Of a stretch of DNA of 64,000 nt, positions 17,242 through 26,120 are shown in pieces. Below the pieces are notes generated by a model that saw only the letters and a list, made by a program, of their open reading frames with translations, did no database searches and had not been told where the DNA came from. Both the position numbers and the translations under genes were made by a program. How positions within the stretch are numbered: position 1 is the stretch's first letter; every line of letters starts with the position of its first letter. The DNA comes from Planctomycetota bacterium (lineage in GTDB: Bacteria; Planctomycetota; UBA1135; UBA2386), in the NCBI GenBank assembly GCA_016713175.1, contig JADJPQ010000012.1, positions 186,001 through 250,000 of the forward strand, given 5' to 3'.

Positions 17242-18105
17242 TCATTTCTTCCCCGCCTGCCGTTCCTGCTGTTTGCCGAGCAGCATCTGCTGCTCGAGGT
17301 GCGCCCGCTGCGCGGCGTAGAATGCGGTCAGGAACGGCACCGTGCGCGCGCCATCGAGGGGCGGTCCGATCCAACCGATCCGCCGCGCGATGCTGCGCGC
17401 AACCGCGGTCGCGGTCGATGCCCCGCCGGGGCTGCGCACCTTGCGCAGCACGTCCTCGAGCACCTCGAGTTCGTGCCGGCCGTAGATCGCCATCTGGATG
17501 GCGGTGAACGCGAACTCCGGTGCCGGCGCGACCAGATCGCCGACCGGCCGCCGCTCGTCGGCCAGATCCCGCAGCAGCGCCACCGGCGGCGCCACGACCA
17601 CGCGCGTGCCGGCGAGCAGATCGCCGATCCGCAGGCGATGCCGATTGGTCAACGGGAACAGCAGCAACAGCAGGATCCACACCGACGCCAACAATCGGAT
17701 CACCCCCTGCTGGCTGGCAAACAGCAGATCCGGATTGACGAGCAGCACCAGCGGCAGGAACAGTTCGACCTCACGTGTCAGGTTGCGCGCAAACACGATC
17801 TCAGTGGTCAGCGGCCCACCATCGGCGCGGATGACGCGCAGGTGCAGCCGCCGTTTGCCCGGCGTGGTGCCCTGCCATCGCGTCTCGAACCAGACGAACC
17901 AGAAATGCCGACCGCAGAACCAGAGCAGCATCAACGGCGCCGATCCACCGACCCACGCCAGCGGCATGCCGAGCCCCAGCAGCACGACGAACAGCAGGAA
18001 CAGGTCGATCACGATCGCCACCAACCGTTCGCTGATGCTGGCGGTCTGGAAGTGCAGCACCACGCCTTCTGGCGTCAGCACCCGTTCGTGCCCGTCGACC
18101 GTCAT
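17242..18105 (-). CDS. RDD family membrane protein
   Basis: A 287-residue protein. The N-terminal part carries an RDD-type membrane domain with hydrophobic segments at about 28-50, 58-72, 118-135 and 140-160, and the signature TPGKRRLHLRVIRADGG and NRHRLRIGDLLAGTRVV. The C-terminal third is soluble. RDD proteins have been linked to ion or small-molecule transport, but function here is unknown. It is the last gene of the MoxR/DUF58 operon, with a 4-base ATGA overlap with the SpoIIM-like gene. Confidence 0.85.
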   Translation of the reverse strand: MTVDGHERVLTPEGVVLHFQTASISERLVAIVIDLFLLFVVLLGLGMPLAWVGGSAPLMLLWFCGRHFWFVWFETRWQGTTPGKRRLHLRVIRADGGPLTTEIVFARNLTREVELFLPLVLLVNPDLLFASQQGVIRLLASVWILLLLLFPLTNRHRLRIGDLLAGTRVVVAPPVALLRDLADERRPVGDLVAPAPEFAFTAIQMAIYGRHELEVLEDVLRKVRSPGGASTATAVARSIARRIGWIGPPLDGARTVPFLTAFYAAQRAHLEQQMLLGKQQERQAGKK

Positions 18106-19103
18106 CGCCGGCGCCCCGCCAACGTGAAGTAGACGACCCACGACCCAGCCAGCAGAGTCGCCAGTGCGTAGCGCACGAACACCGAGTCGACCAGCTGCCG
18201 GAACACGCCTTCGATGATGCCCGCCAACGCCAGCATCGCGATCGCACCGGCAATCACCGCGCCGAGGCGGCGGCCGGCAACGGCCAGTTCGTGCAGCCGC
18301 GACCCGGTGCCGGGGAACAACAGTCGCTCGCCGATCGCCAGCCCGGCGGCGCCGCACAGCACGATGGCCAGGATCTCGGTGCCGCCGTGGGGCAGGACCC
18401 ACGACCACCATTCGACGGCCAGGCCGCGCGAGTGGTACAGCGCCGACATCGCCCCGAGGATCATGCCGTTGTAGAACAGCAGCAGCGCCACCGGCAGGCC
18501 GAGGGCGAAGCCGAGGCCGTAGGTCAGGATGCCGATCGACGAGTTGTGCGTGAACAGGTAGACAGCGAAGGTCAACAGCGCGCGATCTTCCTGCGCACCG
18601 CTGAACAACGGTTCGCGCAGTTCTGCGGTGGTCGCCTCTGGACTCCGCCCTTGCGCCATCTCCGCCGGCATGAACAACCAGTAGTGCCGGTCGGGGTCCG
18701 CGGCGACCAGCACCCAGGCGATCGCCATGCCAAGGAGCAGCAGCGCCGCCGACAGCAGCAGATGCCAACGGATTGCGCGCACGGTGGCCGGAAAGCCCCA
18801 GGCGAGGAACTGCCAGACGACCTCGGCCAGGGACCGCCGCGGCGCATGTACGACCAGGTATGCCCGCGCGGCCAACGACTGCAGCCAATCGAGCAGCGAA
18901 CGATCGGCGACGCTCGCGCGCGCGACTTCGAGCGACGACAACACGGCCCGATACAACACCGGCAACCGCCGCAACTGGTCCGGCGTGAGCGCGGACAGGC
19001 CCGATTTCTCGGCCCGGCGCACCAGCTCCTCGAGCTCGGTCCACGACTTCTCGCGTTCCCGCCGGAAGCGGACCGACCACGGCAGCCGCGGATCGGCGGT
19101 CAT
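18102..19103 (-). CDS. Stage II sporulation protein M-like (DUF95) membrane protein
   Basis: A 333-residue protein. A soluble helical N terminus (about 1-110, WTELEELVRRAEKSGLSALT) is followed by about six transmembrane segments. The family stretch THNSSIGILTYGLGFALGLP is seen, followed by LLFYNGMILGAMSALYHSRG and VLPHGGTEILAIVLCG. In Bacillus SpoIIM helps peptidoglycan remodelling. In MoxR operons of non-sporulating bacteria it is a common companion of RDD and DUF58 proteins. ATGA overlaps exist at both ends of the gene. Confidence 0.88.
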   Translation of the reverse strand: MTADPRLPWSVRFRREREKSWTELEELVRRAEKSGLSALTPDQLRRLPVLYRAVLSSLEVARASVADRSLLDWLQSLAARAYLVVHAPRRSLAEVVWQFLAWGFPATVRAIRWHLLLSAALLLLGMAIAWVLVAADPDRHYWLFMPAEMAQGRSPEATTAELREPLFSGAQEDRALLTFAVYLFTHNSSIGILTYGLGFALGLPVALLLFYNGMILGAMSALYHSRGLAVEWWSWVLPHGGTEILAIVLCGAAGLAIGERLLFPGTGSRLHELAVAGRRLGAVIAGAIAMLALAGIIEGVFRQLVDSVFVRYALATLLAGSWVVYFTLAGRRR

Positions 19104-20407
19104 GCCAGTTCCTTGCGTTTGATCTGCAGGTAGCGATCCACCAGCCCGGCGTCGAGTTCGTCGATGCTGGCGTCGAGCACCTGCGCCCCGGCACGCCGGA
19201 TCCGCTCCAGCACCAGCCGCCGTTCGCGCACCAGCTCGTCGGCCACCGCCGCGCGATGCAGATCGGTCGCGGTCGCCGGCCGGCGGCCGGCCAGGTCGTC
19301 GAGCAGCGGATCGCGCAGCGCGACGAACAACAACAGGTGGCGACGGGCCAGATGCGCGACGTTGGGCAGCATCAGCTCGGTCGTGATGCTGTCGACGAAC
19401 TCGGTGAACAGCACCACCAGCGTGCGCCGGTGCAGCCGTTGCAGCAGTTCGGTGACCGACAGCGTGAAGTTGGTCTCGGCCGCCGAATAGTCGAGCCCGG
19501 TCGCCTGCTCCTGGATCGCATGCAACGCGTGCACGCCGGCCTGCGGCGGCACGAACGTGAGGCCCCGATCGGCGAACGCGAACCAGCCGACGCGATCGCC
19601 GGTGCGCAGACAGACGTAGCCGAGCTGCAGCGCCGCGTGGATGGCGTGATCCAGCCGCGGCAGGCCCTGCAGCGGCTCGCCCATCAACCGGCCCGCATCG
19701 ACGCACAGCAGCACCTGATGATCGCGCTCGGCCCGGAACTCGCGCACCAACAGCCGCCGATGCCGCGCGGTTGCCTTCCAGTCGATCGCCCGCCGATCCA
19801 TGCCGGCGACGAACTCGCGCAGCGAATCGAATTCGCTGCCATCGCCGACGTAGCGCTCGACCTTCAGACCGACCTGGAACTCGCGCCGCCCGACCAGACG
19901 CAACGCCCGTGCCCGCACCGCCCGCACATCCGGGATGACCGCCAGTTCGCGACCGACCGGAACGATCAGCTCCCGCCACAGCAGCCGCAGCCCGCCGGCC
20001 CAGCGCGCATGCAGGGCGACGCAACGGATCACACCGCGCCGCGTGGCGCGCAACGGCGCGCTGACGACACCGGTGGCCCCGGGCGCGGTGTGCACCGACA
20101 GTTCGGGCAACGGCGCCACCGGACCGGAACACTCGACCCGGATCTGCAGTTCGACCGCACGCGAAGCCATCACCCGTACCAGCAGCGGTTCTTCGGTGCC
20201 GATGTGCAGCACCGGCGCGATGTCGACCTCGAGCGCGACGGCGCGCCGCCACGGCATCGACCCCAGCTCGATCAGCAGGGCCAGCAGCACGAGGACCAGC
20301 CACGCCGCCCAGGCAAACCACCAGCCGTCGCCGAGCAGGGTCGGCAGTGCCGCGATCGGCAGCCCGAGCGCGAACACGACCAGCGCGCGTGCCGTCGGTC
20401 GGATCAC
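19100..20407 (-). CDS. DUF58 domain protein
   Basis: A 435-residue protein with two N-terminal membrane segments (about 10-45), a beta-rich middle, and a C-terminal vWA-like DUF58 domain: GSEFDSLREFVAGMDRRAID, WKATARHRRLLVREFRAERD, then HQVLLCVDAGRLMG. DUF58 proteins accompany MoxR ATPases, which are thought to act as chaperones for metal-binding vWA proteins. The gene overlaps moxR by four bases (ATGA). Confidence 0.9.
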   Translation of the reverse strand: MIRPTARALVVFALGLPIAALPTLLGDGWWFAWAAWLVLVLLALLIELGSMPWRRAVALEVDIAPVLHIGTEEPLLVRVMASRAVELQIRVECSGPVAPLPELSVHTAPGATGVVSAPLRATRRGVIRCVALHARWAGGLRLLWRELIVPVGRELAVIPDVRAVRARALRLVGRREFQVGLKVERYVGDGSEFDSLREFVAGMDRRAIDWKATARHRRLLVREFRAERDHQVLLCVDAGRLMGEPLQGLPRLDHAIHAALQLGYVCLRTGDRVGWFAFADRGLTFVPPQAGVHALHAIQEQATGLDYSAAETNFTLSVTELLQRLHRRTLVVLFTEFVDSITTELMLPNVAHLARRHLLLFVALRDPLLDDLAGRRPATATDLHRAAVADELVRERRLVLERIRRAGAQVLDASIDELDAGLVDRYLQIKRKELA

Positions 20408-21354
20408 CGTGGCGCCTCGATCTGCTTGACCACCTGGTCGATGACCGCGACCGCGGTCAGCCCCTCGATCTCCGCGGCTGGCGTCAGCACCACGCGATGC
20501 GCCAGCAACGGCACGGCCAGTTGCTGCACGTGATCGGGGATCACGAAGTCCATGCCCTGCACCGCTGCCGACGCGCGCGCCGCCGCCGCCAGCATGTTGA
20601 CCGCGCGCGGCGACGCCCCGGCGTGCATGGCCACGTGCTGCCGCGTCGCCCGCACGACGTCGACCAGATAATCGAGCACCGCCGGCTCGATGCGCACCTC
20701 GGCAACCGCCGCCCGCGCCGCCGCCAGGAACACCGCATCGACGATCGGCTCGAGACCGAAGGCATCGAGATCCGGCACCGTGCGCCCGTGCACCGCCGCC
20801 ATCTTGCGTTCGTCGTCGCGATCGGGATAGCCGATCCGCAGCTTCAGCAGGAAGCGATCCAGCTGTGCCTCCGGCAGCGGGTAGGTGCCTTCCTGCTCGA
20901 TCGGGTTCTGCGTCGCGATCACGAAGAACGCCGGTGCCAGCGCGTGCGACTCGCCATCGATGGTGACCGACCGTTCCTGCATCGCCTCGAGCAACGCCGC
21001 CTGGGTCTTCGGCGGCGTCCGGTTGATCTCGTCGGCCAGCAGCAGTTCGGTGAAGATCGGCCCACGGGTGAACGCCAACTGGTTCTGCCGGAAGTCGAAC
21101 TGGGCGCCGCCGAGGATGTCGGCCGGCATCAGGTCAGGCGTGAACTGGATGCGGCGGTAGTCGAGCCGCAACGACCGCGCGAACGTCCGTGCCAGCAGCG
21201 TCTTGGCGGTGCCCGGCACGCCTTCGAGCAGCACATGGCCGCCGGCCAGCCAACCGACCAGCAGTGAATCGATGGCGCGATCCTGCGCCATCACGACTCG
21301 ACCGATCTGGGCGCGCAACCGGCCCGCAACGTCAGCGATCTCGGCGATCTGCAT
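20404..21354 (-). CDS. MoxR family AAA+ ATPase
   Basis: A 316-residue ATPase: Walker A EGVPGTAKT, Walker B LLADEINRTPPKTQAALLEA, sensor 1 FVIATQNPIEQEGTYPLPEA, and an arginine-rich LDRFLLKLRIGYP. MoxR proteins act as chaperones for vWA-domain partners. The partner here should be the downstream DUF58 protein. The ATG at 21354 (MQIAEIADVAGR) is chosen because the longer frame upstream overlaps the DUF4350 gene in another frame. Confidence 0.93.
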   Translation of the reverse strand: MQIAEIADVAGRLRAQIGRVVMAQDRAIDSLLVGWLAGGHVLLEGVPGTAKTLLARTFARSLRLDYRRIQFTPDLMPADILGGAQFDFRQNQLAFTRGPIFTELLLADEINRTPPKTQAALLEAMQERSVTIDGESHALAPAFFVIATQNPIEQEGTYPLPEAQLDRFLLKLRIGYPDRDDERKMAAVHGRTVPDLDAFGLEPIVDAVFLAAARAAVAEVRIEPAVLDYLVDVVRATRQHVAMHAGASPRAVNMLAAAARASAAVQGMDFVIPDHVQQLAVPLLAHRVVLTPAAEIEGLTAVAVIDQVVKQIEAPR

Positions 21355-22543
21355 GCAACAACTCCTCGAGTCTCCGATGGATGTCCTGGGCCAGTTCGAC
21401 GGCCGCGCGCCCCCGCCGATCCGGCGAAGTCGCCAATGCCGCAGCCAGTTCCTCACGAGCGTTCCCGGCGGTGCGCGCCAGGAGCCACTCCCGGCATCGG
21501 TCGTCGTTCATCCCGGGCGGCGCGTGCAGTCGTTCGGCGGTCCGCCGCACGGTCGCGCGCAACCAGGCCCGCAACGCCAGCGCGTCGGGCGTGCCGCGCC
21601 GCAGCAGCGACGCGATGTTGTCGATCAGGAAGGCCTTGCCCGGGGCGATCGCCGGCGGCGGCGGTTGCACGGGGCCGAAGCGACCGCGACCGAGCCAGCC
21701 GAGGAACGCGAACAGCAGCAACAGCTGCGCCGGGATCAGCACATGCGGGAACTGTCCGGCCAGGCGCCAGAAGTCGGCGGCATCGTCATGGCCGTGCATC
21801 GTCTCGTCGATCACGATCGGGCCGTCACCACGCAAATGGCGCAGCAGCGCCACCACGCTCGCGGCGTTGTCCCCGCGCAGCAGACCGTGGTTGGCGAGCA
21901 GGTCCGGATCGGTCAACACCCACAGCTTGCCGAAACGCGCAAGGAACACGCCCTGCTCGGCGGCCCAGACGACTTCGTCCTCGTCGAGGTCCGGGCGCAG
22001 CAACTGCAGCGAGTCCGACCAGACCGGCGGCGACCACGCGAACTCACCCGACCAACCGCCCGCCCGCTGGACGCGCAGCAGGGAGCGTTCCCCGGTCCAT
22101 TCCCGCAGCGACTCCAGCAGTTCCTGCGCCTCGCGCACATCGCGCGGCGGCGCCTCGCTGACCCAACCCTCGCGCCGGACGTCGACGACCGCGCGACGCT
22201 TTGGCAACACGACCAGCGCGCTGCCGCCACCACGCAACCAGGTCGCGAGTGGTGGCCCGGCCAACCGGCCTTCAAACCGCGGTTCCGCGATGACCAGCAC
22301 GCCGTCGATCGGACGCTGCCGCGTCGCCAGCACCACCGGTTCGCCGAGTTCGCGCAGCAGGGCGACCAGTCCGAGATGGCCGATCGCCGAGCGGCTGTAG
22401 CCATCGGCATCCGTGCTGCGCGCCCGCGCGCCTTCACCCGGGAACAGCAGCAGCCACGCACTGGCCAGCAGCGACAGCACCGCGATGCCCGCGGTCACCC
22501 GCGCCCCGCGCCGTGAGATCACCGTGGGTTCGACGTCTGGCAT
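21332..22543 (-). CDS. DUF4350-type membrane protein
   Basis: A 403-residue protein. It has an N-terminal membrane segment (about 15-35) and an extracytoplasmic alpha/beta domain (SAIGHLGLVALLRELGEPVV; GVLVIAEPRFEGRL; WVLTDPDLLANHGLLRGDNA; IVIDETMHG). A second membrane segment follows at about 285-305, and the C-terminal tail is cytosolic. This is the arrangement of the DUF4350 proteins found beside MoxR genes. It overlaps both neighbours by about 25 bases. Function unknown. Confidence 0.8.
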   Translation of the reverse strand: MPDVEPTVISRRGARVTAGIAVLSLLASAWLLLFPGEGARARSTDADGYSRSAIGHLGLVALLRELGEPVVLATRQRPIDGVLVIAEPRFEGRLAGPPLATWLRGGGSALVVLPKRRAVVDVRREGWVSEAPPRDVREAQELLESLREWTGERSLLRVQRAGGWSGEFAWSPPVWSDSLQLLRPDLDEDEVVWAAEQGVFLARFGKLWVLTDPDLLANHGLLRGDNAASVVALLRHLRGDGPIVIDETMHGHDDAADFWRLAGQFPHVLIPAQLLLLFAFLGWLGRGRFGPVQPPPPAIAPGKAFLIDNIASLLRRGTPDALALRAWLRATVRRTAERLHAPPGMNDDRCREWLLARTAGNAREELAAALATSPDRRGRAAVELAQDIHRRLEELLHADRRDR

Positions 22544-23211
22544 TGCGCCACCCACTCCTGCAGTTGGGCCAGCGACTGCGCATAGTGCTCGCGATCGGTC
22601 GGCTGACCGCCAAACCAAGATCGCTCGACCGATGTCACCAGGCCGCTCAATGCGGCCGAAGCCACGCCAGCGGCGCGCACACGGCCGAGGAACTCGCGCG
22701 CCGTCACTTCGACCGGCACCGGACCGCGTTGGCGCGCCCACGTTCCGACGGCGTGCGTGAGCACGGCACGGATCGCGGCGGTGAACTCACCGCGCCCGGC
22801 CAGCGCCGCATGGTCGGGCAAGGACAGATCAGCGGTCGGGGCGACCACGGCCACCGCCTTGCCGACGACCGCCTGCTGGCGAACCGGTCGATCGCCGACG
22901 CCGAACGAACGGGCGATCGCGAAGCCGAGCAGCGCGATGGCACCGAGCACGATCGCCCACAACACGAACTCGGACAACGCGACCGGCGCGGCGACGAAGC
23001 CGCCGTCGAAGTCGTTCTCGCGGCGGCGCCGACGTTCTTCCTCTCCGGTGCTGCTCGACCACGACGGCGATTCGCCGGGCAAGGCCGTTTGACAATCGGC
23101 AGCCCGCAACACCCGCTCGGCGCGTTGACGGACCTCGGCCGGATCGAACTGCTGCGCCGGCAACACCTGGGCGACCAGCAGCGCGAACCAGAGCCCCAGG
23201 AAACTTCGCAT
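22519..23211 (-). CDS. DUF4129-type membrane protein, first gene of the MoxR operon
   Basis: A 230-residue protein with a signal peptide (MRSFLGLWFALLVAQVLPAQ), a short extracytoplasmic region, a membrane segment (about 85-105, FVLWAIVLGAIALLGFAIA) and a cytosolic DUF4129 tail (TPREF-like VEVTAREFLGRVRAAGV, then RSWFGGQPTDREHYAQSL). The signal-peptide ATG at 23211 is preferred over the upstream GTG at 23235. It opens the six-gene overlapping operon ending with the RDD gene. Confidence 0.78.
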   Translation of the reverse strand: MRSFLGLWFALLVAQVLPAQQFDPAEVRQRAERVLRAADCQTALPGESPSWSSSTGEEERRRRRENDFDGGFVAAPVALSEFVLWAIVLGAIALLGFAIARSFGVGDRPVRQQAVVGKAVAVVAPTADLSLPDHAALAGRGEFTAAIRAVLTHAVGTWARQRGPVPVEVTAREFLGRVRAAGVASAALSGLVTSVERSWFGGQPTDREHYAQSLAQLQEWVAQCQTSNPR

Positions 23212-23335
23212 CGGCGCACGCACGCTAACCGTCATTGGCGGCTGCGCAAGCCGTGTCGCCCGCTTCCACCGTCTGCTCGCTTGCGACCAGTGGTCCTGCC
23301 GTTAGCATCCGCCGACCGAGACCGAGGAGATCCAT

Positions 23336-24076
23336 TTGGCACGCACGTCCGAATACACCCTGTCTGTCGGGACCCTGGCCGGCAAGGCCTTCGACGTCTA
23401 CCTCAAGAACCTCGTGCCGTTCACGTTCCTGAGCCTGGTGATCCTGTCGCCGTGGGCCGTGGGCCTGTGGTGGGTCGGGGATCCCCCGACGGACCCGCAG
23501 CAACAGGGAACCTACGCGGGCAGAGCACTGCTGGTCGGCATCGGCAACTGGCTGCTGACGTCGATCCTGACCGGCGCTTTGACCTACGGCACGGTGCAAC
23601 AACTGCGCGGTTCGCCAGCGTCGCTCGCCGCGTCCGTCAGCCATGGACTCAGTGCCTTCTTCCGCGTCCTGGGCACCGGGCTCCTGTGCGGGCTGCGCGT
23701 CTTCGTGATGAGCCTGCTGCTGCTGATCCCCGGGATCATGGAAGCGATGAAACTGTATGTCGCCCTGCCCGTCGCGGTCCTCGAGGGCAAGTCGGGTTCC
23801 GCAGCCGTCGCGCGCAGCGCGACGTTGACCGCCGGCTCACGCTGGCCGCTGTTCTGGACCCTCGTCCTGGTGGTCGTGCTCGGCATGGTGTTCGGCGGCG
23901 TTGCCGGGTTCCTGGCGGCGACGCTCGGCGGCAAGAATGCCGTGCTGTGGCTGCAGATCGGTTTGCAGATCCCGATCTCGGCGTTCACCGCGACCATGGG
24001 TGCGGTCGCCTACTTCCAGTTGCGCAGCGGCAAGGAGAACGTCGACGCGCGGCAGATCGCGGCAGTCTTCGACTGA
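23336..24076 (+). CDS. Polytopic membrane protein of unknown function
   Basis: A 246-residue protein with about five membrane segments (around 28-48, 65-85, 105-140, 170-195 and 205-225). The SVGTLAGKAFDVYLKNLVPF start and the VALPVAVLEGKSGSAAVARS loop resemble glycerophosphoryl-diester or DUF975-like membrane families, in which a helix precedes a KAGxxxAxxRS loop. No catalytic motif is visible. The start is TTG at 23336. It is divergent from the MoxR operon and 60-70 bases ahead of the selenoprotein gene on the same strand. Confidence 0.65.
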   Translation: MARTSEYTLSVGTLAGKAFDVYLKNLVPFTFLSLVILSPWAVGLWWVGDPPTDPQQQGTYAGRALLVGIGNWLLTSILTGALTYGTVQQLRGSPASLAASVSHGLSAFFRVLGTGLLCGLRVFVMSLLLLIPGIMEAMKLYVALPVAVLEGKSGSAAVARSATLTAGSRWPLFWTLVLVVVLGMVFGGVAGFLAATLGGKNAVLWLQIGLQIPISAFTATMGAVAYFQLRSGKENVDARQIAAVFD

Positions 24077-24147
24077 ACCCGCGGCAAGTTTCCCACGGTC
24101 GGCGTACGGAGCCCGCGCCGCCGATCGTCGGTGGGATCATGCCCGTC

Positions 24148-26109
24148 ATGCTCCACCTGTCGTCCGTTCTTGCCGCCACGCTGTTGGTTGCCTCGGCCGC
24201 GAGCCAGCAGCCATGGGCTGACGACGCTGTCGACGCGGCGTTCGCCGCCGCGATGCCGCCGGCTGCCGAGTCGCGTTGGACACGCATCCCGTGGCGCACC
24301 TCGCTCACCGATGCACTCGCCGAGAGTCACCTGACCGGCAAGCCGGTGTTCCTGTACGTCAACGACGGCGAGGTCGCCTCCGGTCGTTGTTGAGCGGGCG
24401 GGGTAGCGGTGAGAGCAGGTCTGCTCTCCGATCCGCGCGTCGTCGCGCTGCTGCGTGAACGGTTCATTCCGTGCCTGCTGTCGGCATTGAACACCGCCGA
24501 CCGGATGGCGGATCCTCGCGATGCCGCGTTGCTGCAGTCGTACGTTCGCGACGGCGGTGAGCGGTTCCGCGGCGGTGAACGCGAAGTGTTCCTGCGGCCG
24601 GATGGCGCGATGCTCGACGTATTCATGAGTCTGCACGGACCTTCCGCCGGCGGTCAGACGCACATGACGGCCGCCGGGCGCCGTTCGGAACCGGCGTGCG
24701 CTGCGTTCTTCCGCCATGCCGAACTCGCCCTGCGCGGGCCACGCGGTGAACTGCCGGCCGAGTGGCTCGGATTCCGGACCGGCACCGCCCCGGAAGTCGC
24801 CGCGATCGCGACGATGGCGCCGAGCTGGCCGATGCCGCCGGCCGGTACGTCGGCACTGCGCGTATTCGTCCGCAACGGCGGCCACACCTATGACGAACTG
24901 CACGGTTGCGAGCTGGTCGCCCTGCCGAAGCAACGGCCCGAGCTGGTGGCATTGACCACGGTGGGCGCACGGGCGCCGCTGCCACGACCACTGTTCGCGA
25001 GCCTGGTGCGCGCGATGGTGCCGCGCGGCAGTGTCGACACCTGCCTGCGCGACGAGTCGATCGGCGGCGAACTGACGTTCGTGGTCACCGAACGCCATCA
25101 CGACGGCATCCGCGGCGAATTGCGCGGCGATTTCGCGATGACCCCGCAGACCCGCGCCGAGGTCAGCCGGCGCGAGAACGCCGCGTCGATGTTCACGGCG
25201 ACCGGCAAACTGATCGGTCGATTCGCCGCGCGCGCCGACGGCACGCTGCACGAACTGCGGCTGGCTGCAACCGATGGCCAGATCGTCTGGCATCTGCCCT
25301 GGCAGGAGGCCGCGGCCAAGGCCCCGCTGCACGTCGGCGTCGAACTGGTCGAAGCGGCTGCCGCCGCCCCGCGCTTCCAACTACCGTGCAAGGACTACCG
25401 TCGCGGCCTGCGCGGGCGCGGCAACTTCGGCGCGCACATCACCGCCAAGGACTCGCCGTTCGCCGGCTCCTGGCACCTTGCCGAAGACGTCTGGCTGCCC
25501 GCCGGCACCGAGATCGTCGCGATCGCCGACGGCATCGTCCGCTATTCCGACTTCAGCCCGACCTGGACCGACGACGCCGGCAAGACGCATTGGAATCTCG
25601 GCAACGTGATCGTGCTCGAACATCCGCTCGACCCGCCGATCGACGGCTTGCGCCACGTCTGCTCGTTCCACGTGCACCTCGGCGCCGATCGCCGCGTCGC
25701 CGTCGGCGACACCGTCACGCGCGGACAGGTGATCGGCACCATCGGCAAGGATCGCAGCGACGAGAACGGTCGCTACGCGGCGCACCTGCACTTCGGCATC
25801 CATCGCGGACCCTATCTGCAGATCCCGCCCTCGCTGCGGCGCGAGTTCGGCGAACGCGCCAAGGCCGGCGGCATCGCCATCGGCGATGCCACCGTCCGCG
25901 GCGAACTCGAGTTCTCACTGTTCGGCCACGACAGCGTATTCGTCCGCAGCAAGGGGGATGGCGCGCAGTTCCTGTGGTCGTTGAAGGTCGGCGCCTCGGC
26001 ACCCGACGCCACGTGTGCCGACATCATGGGCTGGTGCCAGGGCTATGGCGACCAGTCGATGGTCGACGAATGGCTGCGGCCTTCGACCTGGATCGAACAG
26101 CACCGCTGA
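24148..26109 (+). CDS. Predicted selenoprotein: secreted thioredoxin-like domain fused to M23 peptidase
   Basis: A 653-residue protein if the in-frame TGA at 24391-24393 is read as selenocysteine (residue 82). A signal peptide (MLHLSSVLAATLLVASAASQ) leads to a thioredoxin-like stretch: TGKPVFLYVND, then SGRC-Sec-AGG, then LLSDPRVVALLRERFIP and VFLRPDGAMLDVF. A long beta-rich region of unknown type follows (about 150-430). The C terminus is an M23/LytM zinc peptidase with HLAEDVW, FHVHL and HLHFGI (HxxxD and HxH ligands). The frame is the same on both sides of the TGA and coding quality is unbroken. A SECIS-like hairpin follows the TGA. Routine gene calling would split it into an 81-85-residue piece and a frame from GTG 24409. 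An upstream ATG at 24139 is also possible. A nonsense mutation is the alternative, but the hairpin argues against it. Confidence 0.8.
24391..24436 (+). promoter_or_regulatory. Bacterial SECIS-like element at the in-frame TGA
   Basis: After TGA (24391-24393) there are 24 bases to an apical loop. The perfect 7-bp stem GAGAGCA (24411-24417) and TGCTCTC (24422-24428) closes the loop GGTC. Below a single bulged U (24410) opposite CGAU, a second stem pairs GCGG (24406-24409) with CCGC (24433-24436). Known bacterial SECIS elements bind SelB through a GGU-type apical loop about 16-37 bases after UGA plus a bulged U. The core GCAGGTCTGC equals, as I recall it, the apical hairpin of the E. coli fdhF SECIS. 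Confidence 0.78.
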
Positions 26110-26120
26110 ACAGCGCGGCG

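Noticed and set aside
24391..24415. The in-frame TGA as an ordinary nonsense mutation or assembly error
   Set aside because: The same frame continues cleanly for 570 codons, a Cys precedes the TGA, a SECIS-like hairpin follows it, and a selenium transporter gene is nearby. Sequencing confirmation is still needed.
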